Part shown: positions 53,160 to 62,390 of the stretch, in pieces
Layout: every line of letters starts with the position of its first letter
How positions within the stretch are numbered: position 1 is the first letter of the stretch
Source: DATFVA01 sp963839165
Lineage (GTDB): Bacteria > Bacteroidota > Ignavibacteria > Ignavibacteriales > Ignavibacteriaceae
NCBI GenBank assembly: GCA_963839165.1
Contig: CAWIUG010000045.1
Location: 62,001 to 126,000, forward strand
Direction: 5' to 3'
Length of the DNA: 64,000 bases
Position numbers and translations under genes: made by a program
The notes under the pieces: model-generated
Databases searched by the model: none
Told to the model about the DNA's origin: nothing
Seen by the model: the letters and a program-made list of their open reading frames with translations, nothing else

Positions 53160-53486
53160 ATGAAAGGCGGCATGCAGGGTATGTTGAAACAGGTTCAGAA
53201 AATGCAGGCAGAGTTGCAGAAAGTACAGGCAGAGCTGGTTAACCTGGTTATTACGGAGGAAGCCGGTGGAGGGATGATAAAAGCCACTGCAAATGGACAA
53301 CAGGAGATAATCTCAGTGGAAATTGACCCCCAGGTCATAAATTCCGAAGAGAAAGAGATTCTTGAAGATCTGGTAGTTGCCGCTGTTAATAAAGCCTTAC
53401 AATCGGCAAAAAAGGCCGCAGATGAAGAAATGGCTAAAGTTACAAAGGGGATGATTCCTCCGGGAATGAATATTCCGGGGTTATAG
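53160..53486 (+). CDS. YbaB/EbfC-family nucleoid-associated protein
   Basis: Small DNA-binding dimer usually encoded beside recR. The 108 residues begin KGGMQGMLKQVQKMQAELQK, continue with TEEAGGGMIKATANGQQEII and EIDPQVINSEEKEILEDLVV, and end with a Met/Pro/Gly-rich tail typical of EbfC. It starts behind ACAGGAGGATTTTGA, one of the strongest ribosome-binding sites in the window. recR starts two bases after its stop. Confidence 0.92.
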   Translation: MKGGMQGMLKQVQKMQAELQKVQAELVNLVITEEAGGGMIKATANGQQEIISVEIDPQVINSEEKEILEDLVVAAVNKALQSAKKAADEEMAKVTKGMIPPGMNIPGL

Positions 53487-53487
53487 A

Positions 53488-54084
53488 ATGCAGATCGCTG
53501 AACCACTGGCAGTTGCAATCGAAGAGCTGAGTAAACTCCCTGGAATTGGAAGAAAAACTGCTCAGAGATTGGCTCTTCATATATTAAAAAGTGAATTGGA
53601 AACAGTTGAGAACCTGGCAATATCACTCAAAAACCTTAAAACTAAGCTTCGTTTCTGCTCCCGGTGTTTTAATATTTCAGAACATGAACTTTGTGAAGTA
53701 TGTAAGAGTGAGAAAAGGGATAAATCTGTAATTTGTGTTGTTGAGGAGGCTAGTGATGTAATAGCTATTGAAAAAACACATGAATTCAATGGTTTGTACC
53801 ATGTGCTTGGAGGAGTACTTTCACCACTTACAGGCGTGAGTCCTGAGTCACTTAAAATAAAAGAGTTAATGAGAAGGTTCGGAGACGAACAGATTCAGGA
53901 GGTAATTCTGGCCTTAAATCCCGACACCGAAGGAGAAACTACCTCACTTTACCTTGCTAAATTAATTAAACCTCTTGGGATCCGGGTTTCAAGAATTGCT
54001 CGCGGAATCCCTATCGGCGGTGATCTTGAATTTGCCGATGAAGCTACGATAGGACGTGCAATGTTAAGCAGAAGTATTTTATAA
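53488..54084 (+). CDS. recR: Recombination mediator protein RecR
   Basis: Acts with RecF/RecO to load RecA at gaps. It has the N-terminal HhH motif (LPGIGRKTAQRLALHIL), a C4 zinc finger (CSRCFNISEHELCEVC) and a Toprim domain (VVEEASDVIAIEKTHEFNGL then LNPDTEGETTSLYLAKLI). The length of 198 residues is typical. It forms an operon with ybaB upstream and overlaps the methyltransferase start by one base. Confidence 0.95.
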   Translation: MQIAEPLAVAIEELSKLPGIGRKTAQRLALHILKSELETVENLAISLKNLKTKLRFCSRCFNISEHELCEVCKSEKRDKSVICVVEEASDVIAIEKTHEFNGLYHVLGGVLSPLTGVSPESLKIKELMRRFGDEQIQEVILALNPDTEGETTSLYLAKLIKPLGIRVSRIARGIPIGGDLEFADEATIGRAMLSRSIL

Positions 54085-54818
54085 TGGCTGAATGGTTTGA
54101 AGAATGGTTTAATACTGAAGAATATCTCAATGTATACCGGCATCGTAATGATGAAGATGCTGAAAAACTGGTTCGGCTTATTCTTTCAAATATACGGCTG
54201 AATGAGGGTGCAGACATAATTGATCTGGCCTGCGGTTCAGGCAGACATTCTATCCTTTTTGCCGAGCGGGGATATAATGTTACCGCTGTTGACCTGAGTG
54301 AGAATCTTCTGAATGTAGCCAGGATGACGGCTGAAAACCTTGGTCTGGATATTGACTTTGTGAATGCTGATTTAAGGAATTTTTGTATTACATCAAAATT
54401 CGATCTTGCGGTGAACCTGTTCACCAGTTTTGGATACTTCGAATCAGATAAGGAAAATTTTTCATTATTTTCAGATGCCTGCGATCTGTTAAATCCCGGC
54501 GGGTATTTTGTAATAGATTATTTTAATGCTGAATTTGTAAAGAAACATCTTATTGCGCACTCAGAAGATAGCTTCAATGGGCAGAGGATAATTCAGGAAA
54601 GAAAAATTGTTGGTGACCGTGTCGTCAAGGATATTACCATTGCAAATAACGGCACCCGAAAGAAATATATAGAGTCGGTGAGGATGTATTCTAATACTGA
54701 ACTTGAGGATGCAATTGAAAAGAGCGGTTTGAATATTTATAAAACTTTCGGCGACTTTGATGGCAGCAATTTTGACCTTAATTCTTCACCCAGAATAATT
54801 ATAATTTCAGGCAGATGA
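54084..54818 (+). CDS. Class I SAM-dependent methyltransferase
   Basis: A 244-residue Rossmann-fold enzyme. Motif I is IIDLACGSGRHSILFAERGY, the post-I acidic residue is in VTAVDLSENLL, and a later motif is FDLAVNLFTSFGYF. The substrate is not evident; the opening AEWFEEWFNTEEYLNVYRHR is a pattern seen in small-molecule methyltransferases of this class. It is coupled to recR (one-base overlap) and overlaps the next lipoprotein gene by four bases. Confidence 0.85.
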   Translation: MAEWFEEWFNTEEYLNVYRHRNDEDAEKLVRLILSNIRLNEGADIIDLACGSGRHSILFAERGYNVTAVDLSENLLNVARMTAENLGLDIDFVNADLRNFCITSKFDLAVNLFTSFGYFESDKENFSLFSDACDLLNPGGYFVIDYFNAEFVKKHLIAHSEDSFNGQRIIQERKIVGDRVVKDITIANNGTRKKYIESVRMYSNTELEDAIEKSGLNIYKTFGDFDGSNFDLNSSPRIIIISGR

Positions 54819-55390
54819 AATTTGTAATTGTCTACATATTATCAGCCCTCATATTTACCGGGTGTGACCTGCTGCAGACGAGGAACGCAGAGTCACCTAA
54901 CCAGCCTCGTTCTAATTTTCAACAGGCTGTAACACCCCAGATATTAATAAGCAATCTGATTAATTCTCTGCAGGATAAAGATGTACAGAATTATATTAAT
55001 TGCCTGGTTGATTCATCCTTTAGTGAAAAGAAGTTTGTATTTTCACCATCCAGCGGTGCTTTATCACAGTATCCCTTCCTGTTAACCGACTGGAATACCA
55101 AAGATGAAGAGCAATACCTTCAGAACCTTATAACTAAAGTAAGCGCTCAGTCACCTATAACTCTTGCTTTGACAAACGAATTGTATAACCCGCTGGGGGA
55201 TAGTCTCATTTATACAGCTGCTTACAACATAAATGTCCCCAACGATCAGTCGGAGCCTGCGGATTATCAGGGTGACCTTCGGTTGAATATGGTGAGAGAC
55301 AATAGATCTGTCTGGGTAATCTATTTCTGGCAGGATACAAAAAGCACTGACCTGCCTAGCTGGAGTGAATTGAAAGGTAAGTTTTATTAA
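54815..55390 (+). CDS. Small lipoprotein of unknown function
   Basis: A 191-residue protein with a lipoprotein signal ending at C17 (SALIFTGCDLL). The mature part resembles a periplasmic NTF2-like or DUF-type domain (LISNLINSLQDKDVQNYINC), but no catalytic residues stand out. It ends SWSELKGKFY. It overlaps the methyltransferase gene by ATGA and the following lipoprotein gene by a few bases, so all three are probably translated together. Confidence 0.7.
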   Translation: MKFVIVYILSALIFTGCDLLQTRNAESPNQPRSNFQQAVTPQILISNLINSLQDKDVQNYINCLVDSSFSEKKFVFSPSSGALSQYPFLLTDWNTKDEEQYLQNLITKVSAQSPITLALTNELYNPLGDSLIYTAAYNINVPNDQSEPADYQGDLRLNMVRDNRSVWVIYFWQDTKSTDLPSWSELKGKFY

Positions 55391-55895
55391 AAGATTTTTT
55401 TATATACTTCCGGTAATAATTATTTTACTGGCAGGCTGTAAAAATCCGTTTGCTCCTTCATTCGATACACAGGCGAATAACGGTACTACTACAATTTCAG
55501 ATCAAAAAACTATTGAGGGCGTTTTCCAGAATTTCCAGTATGCATATACCTTTAAGGATACCACGATCTACGGAAATCTTATCTCTGAAGATTTTATTTT
55601 TACTTACCGTGATTATGAAGTTGGGTTTGATGTTTCCTGGGGGAGAGAGGAAGAAATGAAAACTACATATGGATTATTTCAAAATTCCCAGAGATTAGAC
55701 CTGATATGGAATAACATAATCCTTTCTTCTGTGGATACTTTAACAGCTAATATTGTGAGGGGATTCAACCTTTCCATAACTTTTAATCCAACTGACGTTA
55801 TACGTATTGACGGCCGGGTAAATATGGCCTTGAAAAGGGAAACCAATACCTCAAAGTGGGAGATCTCAAGGTGGATCGATGAATCTAATTTCTGA
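55386..55895 (+). CDS. Small lipoprotein, apparent ATT start
   Basis: An open frame of about 169 codons with a clear lipoprotein signal (KRFFYILPVIIILLAGCKNP) and a mature domain like the preceding gene's (NFQYAYTFKDTTIYGNLISE, ending SKWEISRWIDESNF). The frame is closed by TGA at 55371, and between there and the signal no ATG, GTG or TTG exists. The best start is ATT at 55386, with AAAGG about nine bases upstream and overlapping the previous stop. The next ATG (55656) would lose the signal and half the protein. A base error destroying a normal start is the alternative. Confidence 0.7.
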   Translation: MKRFFYILPVIIILLAGCKNPFAPSFDTQANNGTTTISDQKTIEGVFQNFQYAYTFKDTTIYGNLISEDFIFTYRDYEVGFDVSWGREEEMKTTYGLFQNSQRLDLIWNNIILSSVDTLTANIVRGFNLSITFNPTDVIRIDGRVNMALKRETNTSKWEISRWIDESNF

Positions 55896-55918
55896 TAGTA
55901 AAGTGAGGTTTTAGACTA

Positions 55919-56779
55919 ATGTTTTTCTCTGTTAAAGAGGCTTTCAGGTTAATAGGAAGGGCGAAGGCTTCGTTTTTTCTCTCGCTTACATCTTTAAGCA
56001 TTTCTGTTCTTCTGATTACTGTGTCACTGGCTCTTATCCAGTCGACAAATATTATACAGAAAAAAATCAGGGAAAACGTTAATATAAGTTTATTTCTGAA
56101 GGAGGGCCTGACTTCAGATGAAACAGGAAATATTAAAAAAGAACTCGGGAAAAAGGAATATATTAAAACTATTGACTTCATAGATAAAGATCAGGCTGCT
56201 GAAATATTTATAAAAGAAACAGGTGAGGACTTCAGAAAACTGCTTGATTATAACCCTCTTCCGGCCTCCTTCATCCTGACCCTTAAAGACAATTATGTAG
56301 AAAAAGACTCGCTTAATGCAATAGTAACTGCATTATCCTCCATTAAAGGAGTTGATGATGTAGGGTTTAAAGATGAATTTATTTATAAACTAATTTCCAT
56401 CCTTAACAGCATCAAAAAATATATATTCATTGCTACTGCGGTGATATTATTTTTATCCGTCTACATAGTCTATAGTACAGTAAAACTAATAATAAATTCC
56501 AGGTTTGAGGAACTGGAAACCATGAAACTGGTAGGGGCAAAATTAATTACCATTAAGCTGCCAGTTATTTTGAATTCAATAATTGTGGGGGCACTTGCAG
56601 GCATATTATCCACAGTCATTTTTATCTTGTTTATTTCGGTCTTTACTAATTATATTAGTATGATAAATTTTTTGGGAACCTCAAAATATATTTACCTTAG
56701 CATACTAATTTTTGTTGGTCCATTTCTGGGTTTAACAATTAGTATAATCTCATTGAAAAGACTATCATTAAAGATTTGA
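55919..56779 (+). CDS. ftsX: Cell division protein FtsX-like permease
   Basis: Inner-membrane protein that, with the ATPase FtsE, controls peptidoglycan hydrolases at the septum. The 286 residues show one N-terminal TM (about 20-42), a periplasmic domain (NISLFLKEGLTSDETGNIKK), then three TMs, with the cytoplasmic FEELETMKLVGAKLITIKLP loop typical of FtsX/MacB permeases. ftsE is not adjacent here. It follows the second lipoprotein gene closely. Confidence 0.9.
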   Translation: MFFSVKEAFRLIGRAKASFFLSLTSLSISVLLITVSLALIQSTNIIQKKIRENVNISLFLKEGLTSDETGNIKKELGKKEYIKTIDFIDKDQAAEIFIKETGEDFRKLLDYNPLPASFILTLKDNYVEKDSLNAIVTALSSIKGVDDVGFKDEFIYKLISILNSIKKYIFIATAVILFLSVYIVYSTVKLIINSRFEELETMKLVGAKLITIKLPVILNSIIVGALAGILSTVIFILFISVFTNYISMINFLGTSKYIYLSILIFVGPFLGLTISIISLKRLSLKI

Positions 56780-56834
56780 TGTCTAATTAAATATTACTAA
56801 TTTTATTATTTATAATCTCGCGGAATACCTTTAG

Positions 56835-57350
56835 ATGAACTACTTTTTCAGATCCTTAATTCTCACGTTCTTTTTTAGTATGATGATTTTTGCTCAAAAT
56901 ACTGAACTTCAGGTAGGAAGCAATACGAATCAGCTCCGGCAGAACCAGGGTGCGTTTTATGATTATTCCGATCCTACAACCCTGAATATTAAGGTATCTG
57001 TGTGGGGATTTGTTAAATATCCCGGCAAGTATGTCATTCCAATTGAAAGCAATGTTTACGATCTTTTATCTTTTGCAGGCGGTCCTTCCGAAGATGCGCA
57101 TCTTGATGACCTTAGAATATTCAGGACGCTTGAGGATTCTTCCCGGAAGATGATAAAGTTCAACTACAATGATCTTTTATGGGATGAAAATCTGCAGGGA
57201 TTTAAGAATGCCCCCAGTCTGGATGCGGGAGATATACTTCTGGTACCGGGTTCTCAACGACTTTATTTTAAGGATTATCTCCAGATAGGACTTTCTGTTT
57301 TTTCTGCCTTAATCTCACTTTCAATTTTAATTTTAAATATAGCGAAATAG
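56835..57350 (+). CDS. SLBB-domain protein with C-terminal membrane anchor
   Basis: A 171-residue protein, first in the polysaccharide export cluster. A signal peptide (1-20, ending IFAQ) is followed by one SLBB-type domain (KVSVWGFVKYPGKYVIPIES, LLSFAGGPSEDAHLDDLRIF) and a C-terminal hydrophobic helix (IGLSVFSALISLSILILNI). It looks like an isolated SLBB unit of a Wza-like exporter tied to the inner membrane. It may link the Wzc-like kinase to the outer-membrane exporter. It is one base from the next gene. Confidence 0.8.
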   Translation: MNYFFRSLILTFFFSMMIFAQNTELQVGSNTNQLRQNQGAFYDYSDPTTLNIKVSVWGFVKYPGKYVIPIESNVYDLLSFAGGPSEDAHLDDLRIFRTLEDSSRKMIKFNYNDLLWDENLQGFKNAPSLDAGDILLVPGSQRLYFKDYLQIGLSVFSALISLSILILNIAK

Positions 57351-57351
57351 C

Positions 57352-59607
57352 ATGCCTTTAGATCCCATAAATGAAGACCTCAGGTCGGTAGAAAGCAACT
57401 CACTCAAAGATTATATAAACTTAATCAGGTCGAATATTGTCCCGGTAATTTTGATTACGGTGGTAAGTCTGGTAGTGGCCATTATTTATGCTGTGAATGC
57501 CCGGAATATATATAAAGCTACAACTTCCCTTAAAGTATCAATGCCTCAGGGAAATATTCTCGAAGCACCTTTGATGCCTGAATTTCAGGATTTCGGCAGC
57601 GACAGGTTTATCGCAAATGAAATTGAGATATTAAAGAGTCACAATCTGAGAGCCCGGGTTGCTCAGGCTTTGATTGACAGTTTCAATACTGCCAGTTATA
57701 AAGACAGTTTCTACCTTGTTCAAACTCATGATTACGGTGAAAGAAAAAATAAACTTCTTAGTGTCGACCAGATAGCAAGGTTGCTTGATGGAAGTGTTGC
57801 AATCGAACAGAAAAGAGGTCTCGATATTATAGATATCTCTGCAGAATCTCCTTCACCCTTCGAATCAGCTCTCATTGCAAATATTTATGCCAGGGAATAT
57901 AAGTACCTTAACCTGGAGATGAACAGAAATCAGCTTACAATGGTTAAGGCTTTTCTTAATCAGCAGCGTGAGGAGAAGCAGACTGAGCTTAATGCTGCCG
58001 AAGAAACACTCAGGAATTTCCAGGAAAAAGGCGGGATAATTGCTCTTGATGAACAGGCTGCCAGTCTGATAAATCAGCTCTCCGATTTTGAGGCACAGGA
58101 GAATGCGAAAAAGATCGAGCTTGCCGCTTCAGATAAAGTTTTAATGCAGTATAAGAAGGAACTTGCTGACCAGAATCCCCGCCTTGCTGATTATCTTCAG
58201 AGCGTTTCGAGTGAAGCCTATATTCAGACTCTGCAGCAGCAGCTCGCAAGGCTTCAGGTTAACAGGGACATGGCCCTGGCATCCAAAGATCCTAAGGCAG
58301 CTAGTTCAAAAGTAATTAGAGACTATGATGAAAAGATTGAAGATTTAAAATCTAAGCTTAATGATAAGATGAAGGTCATTAAGGCTGGAATCCTTGCCAG
58401 TAGTCCCGAAGAGGTAAAAGGTCTCTCTCAGAAAATAGTTGAAGAGGAGATAAATAACCAGTCTCTTCAGATTACTGCTGAAGAACTTGGGAAAATAGTA
58501 AAGAATTATGAGGCTAAGTTCAACCAGCTTCCTAAAACTTCAATTGAATTGGCAAGATTGCAGAGAAACAGGGAAGCATTGGAAAAATTGTATACACTCG
58601 TTGAAGAAAAATATCAGGAAGCGCTGATAAATGAACAGTCGCAGCCTGGTAATGTTCTGATTATCGATAATGCAAGACGGCCTGAATCACCAGCTAAACC
58701 TAATAGGTTTTTAATTGTGCTTATCGGACTTGTACTCGGGGTAGGCATGGCTTTCGGTTATGTATTCACTAAAAATTATTTTGATAATACAATAAAAACT
58801 CCTGAAGACATTCAGAATAAAAATATTAATGTGCTCGCCTGGATACCTCAGATTGAAGGGATCGGTTTAAATGGATCGAATGAATTTGAATTCATCGTCT
58901 CTAAAAAACCTGATTCAATACCAAGCGAGGCCTTTCGTGCTTTGAGGACACGGGTTCAGTTCTCTCACCCTGATAAAGAATCTCTAAAGACAATTCTGAT
59001 TACTTCTTCCGCTCCCCAGGAAGGTAAAACTACAGTAGCAGTAAACCTTGGCGGAAGTTTTGCACAGGCAAACAGGAAGACTCTTGTGCTCGACTGCGAC
59101 CTGAGAAAACCACGTATCCATACTGTTTTTAACACTAACAGATTCCCTGGTTTAATTGACTATCTGTTCGGAAAGGCTTCACTCGAGGAGATTATTCGTA
59201 CTACTGATTCTCCGAACCTCAATTACATTACATCCGGTACAATACCTCCTAATCCTGCGGAAATGCTCGAATCAAAGGCAATGAAGGAATTCCTTGGGAT
59301 GATCAAAGAAAAATATGATATAGTTCTCCTGGATTCACCTCCGGTCATCGCTGTCACGGATTCAGAAATACTAGCAAGTCTGGTTGATGCAAGCATCCTT
59401 GTAGTTTCGGCAGAAACCACCGAGACCGAATTGATGGAAAAATCGGTAGAGTTGATTAAGAGAGATGGTTCTTCTTTTATTGGAACGGTACTGAATAATT
59501 TCAGCTATAAGAGCGGATATGGTTCTTATTATAAATATTATTACTATTATTCACGTCCTTCAGATGGTAGGAAAAGCAAATTTTCACATTCAGAAAAAAA
59601 GAGCTGA
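57352..59607 (+). CDS. Wzc-like polysaccharide co-polymerase and tyrosine autokinase
   Basis: A 751-residue inner-membrane protein that controls chain length and export of a surface polysaccharide. A Wzz domain with TM1 (about 30-50) leads into a long coiled coil (about 190-400) and TM2 (about 450-470). A BY-kinase domain follows, with Walker A SSAPQEGKTTVAVNLG, Walker A' LVLDCDLRKPR and Walker B IVLLDSPPVIAVTDS. The C-terminus is a tyrosine cluster (YGSYYKYYYYYSRP), the expected autophosphorylation site. It lies between two export genes. Confidence 0.92.
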   Translation: MPLDPINEDLRSVESNSLKDYINLIRSNIVPVILITVVSLVVAIIYAVNARNIYKATTSLKVSMPQGNILEAPLMPEFQDFGSDRFIANEIEILKSHNLRARVAQALIDSFNTASYKDSFYLVQTHDYGERKNKLLSVDQIARLLDGSVAIEQKRGLDIIDISAESPSPFESALIANIYAREYKYLNLEMNRNQLTMVKAFLNQQREEKQTELNAAEETLRNFQEKGGIIALDEQAASLINQLSDFEAQENAKKIELAASDKVLMQYKKELADQNPRLADYLQSVSSEAYIQTLQQQLARLQVNRDMALASKDPKAASSKVIRDYDEKIEDLKSKLNDKMKVIKAGILASSPEEVKGLSQKIVEEEINNQSLQITAEELGKIVKNYEAKFNQLPKTSIELARLQRNREALEKLYTLVEEKYQEALINEQSQPGNVLIIDNARRPESPAKPNRFLIVLIGLVLGVGMAFGYVFTKNYFDNTIKTPEDIQNKNINVLAWIPQIEGIGLNGSNEFEFIVSKKPDSIPSEAFRALRTRVQFSHPDKESLKTILITSSAPQEGKTTVAVNLGGSFAQANRKTLVLDCDLRKPRIHTVFNTNRFPGLIDYLFGKASLEEIIRTTDSPNLNYITSGTIPPNPAEMLESKAMKEFLGMIKEKYDIVLLDSPPVIAVTDSEILASLVDASILVVSAETTETELMEKSVELIKRDGSSFIGTVLNNFSYKSGYGSYYKYYYYYSRPSDGRKSKFSHSEKKS

Positions 59608-59621
59608 GAACTTCTTTTCAA

Positions 59622-61244
59622 ATGATCACAATTAACCGTTTGTTAAAAAACGAATTAGTCCTGTCTGTCGTAATCTTTATCTTCAGTGGTATTTTTTATT
59701 CAGCCTTTTGTCAGAACCAGCCGGATTACAAAGAAAGAACTTTCGCATTATTCTCCGATTCATTAGCCTTGACTGAAAAGAGTTTACCCATGGAGGCAAC
59801 TGAGGGGAGTGTTAATCCTGACGAGTATATTGTTGGACCCGGCGATAAAATTTTTATTTCAATAAATGGGATTGAAGAAATACCTCTTGACCTGTTTATT
59901 AATCAGGAAGGCGTTCTATATATTCCAAAGGTCGGCGGGATTGACTTGCATGGCTTGACGCTTAGAGAAGCAAAAAAGAAGATCAATAAATCAATCGATA
60001 CTTACTATAAGAATGTGGATGTTTTCATATCCTTGACTGACTTCAGGAAGATTAAGTTATCGCTTTTAGGAGATGTTAAGAAACCTTCTACTTTTGTAAT
60101 GCCAGCCAATTCAAGATTAATGGATCTTATAATGGATTCACAGGGACTGAATAAGACTTCTAATTTCAGAAATATCCGGATCATTCACAGGGACAGCACG
60201 CAGCAGGTTTACGATCTTCTGGATTTTTTGAGAATGGGGGATAGAGAAAATAATCCTCTGATGAGAGAAGGAGATATCGTCATTGTTGATCGTGTCGATA
60301 AGGTGGTGTCAATCACTGGTATGGTTAAATATCCCGGGACATATGAGTTTATTGATGGGGAGAGTGTAGATCACCTTATAACTATAGCAGGTGGTCTGAT
60401 GGCAAAAGCCAGGAAAGATTCTATTGAAGTGGTAAGTTTTGAATCTGATGCCCGGACACAGTTGAGCCGGTATTATGATTATGCTTCAATAAAAAAAGGG
60501 GATCTGCTTTTGCGTTTTGAAGATCAGGTGATGATAAGAGAGATCCCAAATTATTTTGATCCTAAATTTATAGAGGTAAGAGGTTTCGTCAAGTATCCTG
60601 GTTATTATAAGATAAATGAAAATGAAACTATGCTTTCAGAAATAATTCAACAAGCCGGAGGGTTTCGTAAGGGCGCTTCACTAACAGATGCCACTCTTAC
60701 CCGCCACACCGGAACGGTTGAAGAGGATCCGGAATTTGAACGGTTAAAAGTAATGCTTCGGGCAGATATGACTGATGATGAATATGATTACCTAAAGGCT
60801 AAGTCACGTCAAAGGGTGGGAAAGGTAATTGTGGATTTTAACCGGCTCTTTAATAAGGAAGAAAAATCGGAAGATCTTATACTGAAAAGAGGCGACATTA
60901 TAAATGTTCCGGAAGCGAAAGATTATGTGATACTTCTTGGTCAGGTTGTTAGTCCTGGAAATATTATTTATCAACCGGGATTAAAAGTCGACGATTATAT
61001 TGACCTTGCCGGAGGATTTGGCTGGAGGGCTGAAGAAGGAGATGTTCGTGTCATCAAAGCGAATAGCGGCGAATGGATCGATGCTGAAGATGTTGACACA
61101 CTTAAACCCGGGGATACAATATGGATTCCTGAAGTTCCGCCGGGTCCGAAGTTCTGGGATGTATTTACAACCTCCCTGGCAGTTCTTGGTCAGGTTGCGT
61201 CGATCATTGCAGCTACAGTTGCTATTATTATAGCTTCGAGGTAG
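59622..61244 (+). CDS. Wza-like polysaccharide export protein with several SLBB domains
   Basis: A 540-residue exporter. After a hydrophobic N-terminus, the Poly_export domain begins EYIVGPGDKIFISINGIEEI. At least three SLBB units follow (KKPSTFVMPANSRLMDLI, SITGMVKYPGTYEFIDGES, EVRGFVKYPGYYKINENETM, and GQVVSPGNIIYQPGLKVDDY). A C-terminal hydrophobic helix ends the protein (VLGQVASIIAATVAIIIASR). It would form the channel for the polysaccharide assembled with the Wzc-like protein. The next gene begins three bases after its stop. Confidence 0.88.
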   Translation: MITINRLLKNELVLSVVIFIFSGIFYSAFCQNQPDYKERTFALFSDSLALTEKSLPMEATEGSVNPDEYIVGPGDKIFISINGIEEIPLDLFINQEGVLYIPKVGGIDLHGLTLREAKKKINKSIDTYYKNVDVFISLTDFRKIKLSLLGDVKKPSTFVMPANSRLMDLIMDSQGLNKTSNFRNIRIIHRDSTQQVYDLLDFLRMGDRENNPLMREGDIVIVDRVDKVVSITGMVKYPGTYEFIDGESVDHLITIAGGLMAKARKDSIEVVSFESDARTQLSRYYDYASIKKGDLLLRFEDQVMIREIPNYFDPKFIEVRGFVKYPGYYKINENETMLSEIIQQAGGFRKGASLTDATLTRHTGTVEEDPEFERLKVMLRADMTDDEYDYLKAKSRQRVGKVIVDFNRLFNKEEKSEDLILKRGDIINVPEAKDYVILLGQVVSPGNIIYQPGLKVDDYIDLAGGFGWRAEEGDVRVIKANSGEWIDAEDVDTLKPGDTIWIPEVPPGPKFWDVFTTSLAVLGQVASIIAATVAIIIASR

Positions 61245-61247
61245 AAA

Positions 61248-62390
61248 TTGAATTATCACCAAATCCTTAATACAATAATTTTTCACAGAAATAGAATTTT
61301 AAAGGTTACAATAATTGCTACCATTATTTTATTCCTGGTTCTGTTCTTCGTTTATCCCGTGACCTATAAATCTGATATATCTGTAATGCCCCCGGAGAAT
61401 AACAATGAGACGGGTTCATTAAGTACTTTATTGAGCGGACAGGATTTTTCCAGCATACTTGGAGGGGGATTGTCAAGTGCCAACTCACAGCTGTATGTCG
61501 AAATGCTGAAAAGCAGAACAGCAGCGTTATACGTTGTGAACAAGTATCATCTTGAAAAATATTATGGTACAGATAATAAATATAAAGCAGCTGAAAAATT
61601 GCAGGATAACCTGGAAATTGAGCTGACTAAAGAGGGAATAATCAAACTGAATGTTGAAGTTTCCACTTCTTTATTGCCTTTTATTACTTCGGATAAAGAT
61701 TCGGTTAAACAACTCGCTGCCGATTTGTCTAATACATATGTTGAAGCTCTTGATAAAATGAACAGGGAAAAATTATCCTCCCAGGCTAAACGAGCGCGTC
61801 AGTATATTGAGGAACAGCTTGTTAAAACAAAAAGCCAGCTTGATTCTGTAGAAAATAAACTGGCAGTTTTCCAGCAGGAAAATAAGGCAATATCACTTCC
61901 TGAACAGGTTAATGCGGCTATTGAAGCCGCTGCGGGTTTGAAGACAGAAATAATTAAGACTGAAGTACAGCTCGGATTGTTGCAGTCAAATCTGCGTGAA
62001 GATAACCAGACCCTGGTTGCACTGCGTACTAAACTGGTGCAGCTGAGAGAACAGTACGATAAGATGGCTATGGGAAGTCAGGATTACCTTGTTGCTTTTA
62101 AGGATGTTCCTGAACTTGGAAAGGAACTTGCTTCATTATTACGGGATGTGAAGATTCAGAATGAAGTTTACCTCCTGCTTCAACAGCAGTATTATAAAGA
62201 AAAAATTCAGGAAAACAGAGATATACCTACTATCCAGGTTCTGGATGAGGCAATTCCTCCGCAGAAGAAATCGGCGCCGAAGACAGTATTTTCCACAATT
62301 GCCGGAGGTATATTCGTGTTCCTGCTGATGAGTTTAATAGTTGTCCTGAATGAAAAAAAAACATATTGGTATAAATCAAGGGAGTCGTAG
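61248..62390 (+). CDS. Wzz-like chain-length determinant protein
   Basis: A 380-residue membrane protein with TM1 (about 17-37), a periplasmic region with a Gly-rich turn (LSGQDFSSILGGGLSSANSQ), a coiled coil (about 190-290) and TM2 (about 345-367). It has no kinase domain and follows a separate Wzc-like gene, so two Wzz modules exist in one cluster. The TTG start at 61248 has CGAGGTAG just upstream. Its stop overlaps the next GTG start by one base. Confidence 0.85.
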   Translation: MNYHQILNTIIFHRNRILKVTIIATIILFLVLFFVYPVTYKSDISVMPPENNNETGSLSTLLSGQDFSSILGGGLSSANSQLYVEMLKSRTAALYVVNKYHLEKYYGTDNKYKAAEKLQDNLEIELTKEGIIKLNVEVSTSLLPFITSDKDSVKQLAADLSNTYVEALDKMNREKLSSQAKRARQYIEEQLVKTKSQLDSVENKLAVFQQENKAISLPEQVNAAIEAAAGLKTEIIKTEVQLGLLQSNLREDNQTLVALRTKLVQLREQYDKMAMGSQDYLVAFKDVPELGKELASLLRDVKIQNEVYLLLQQQYYKEKIQENRDIPTIQVLDEAIPPQKKSAPKTVFSTIAGGIFVFLLMSLIVVLNEKKTYWYKSRES

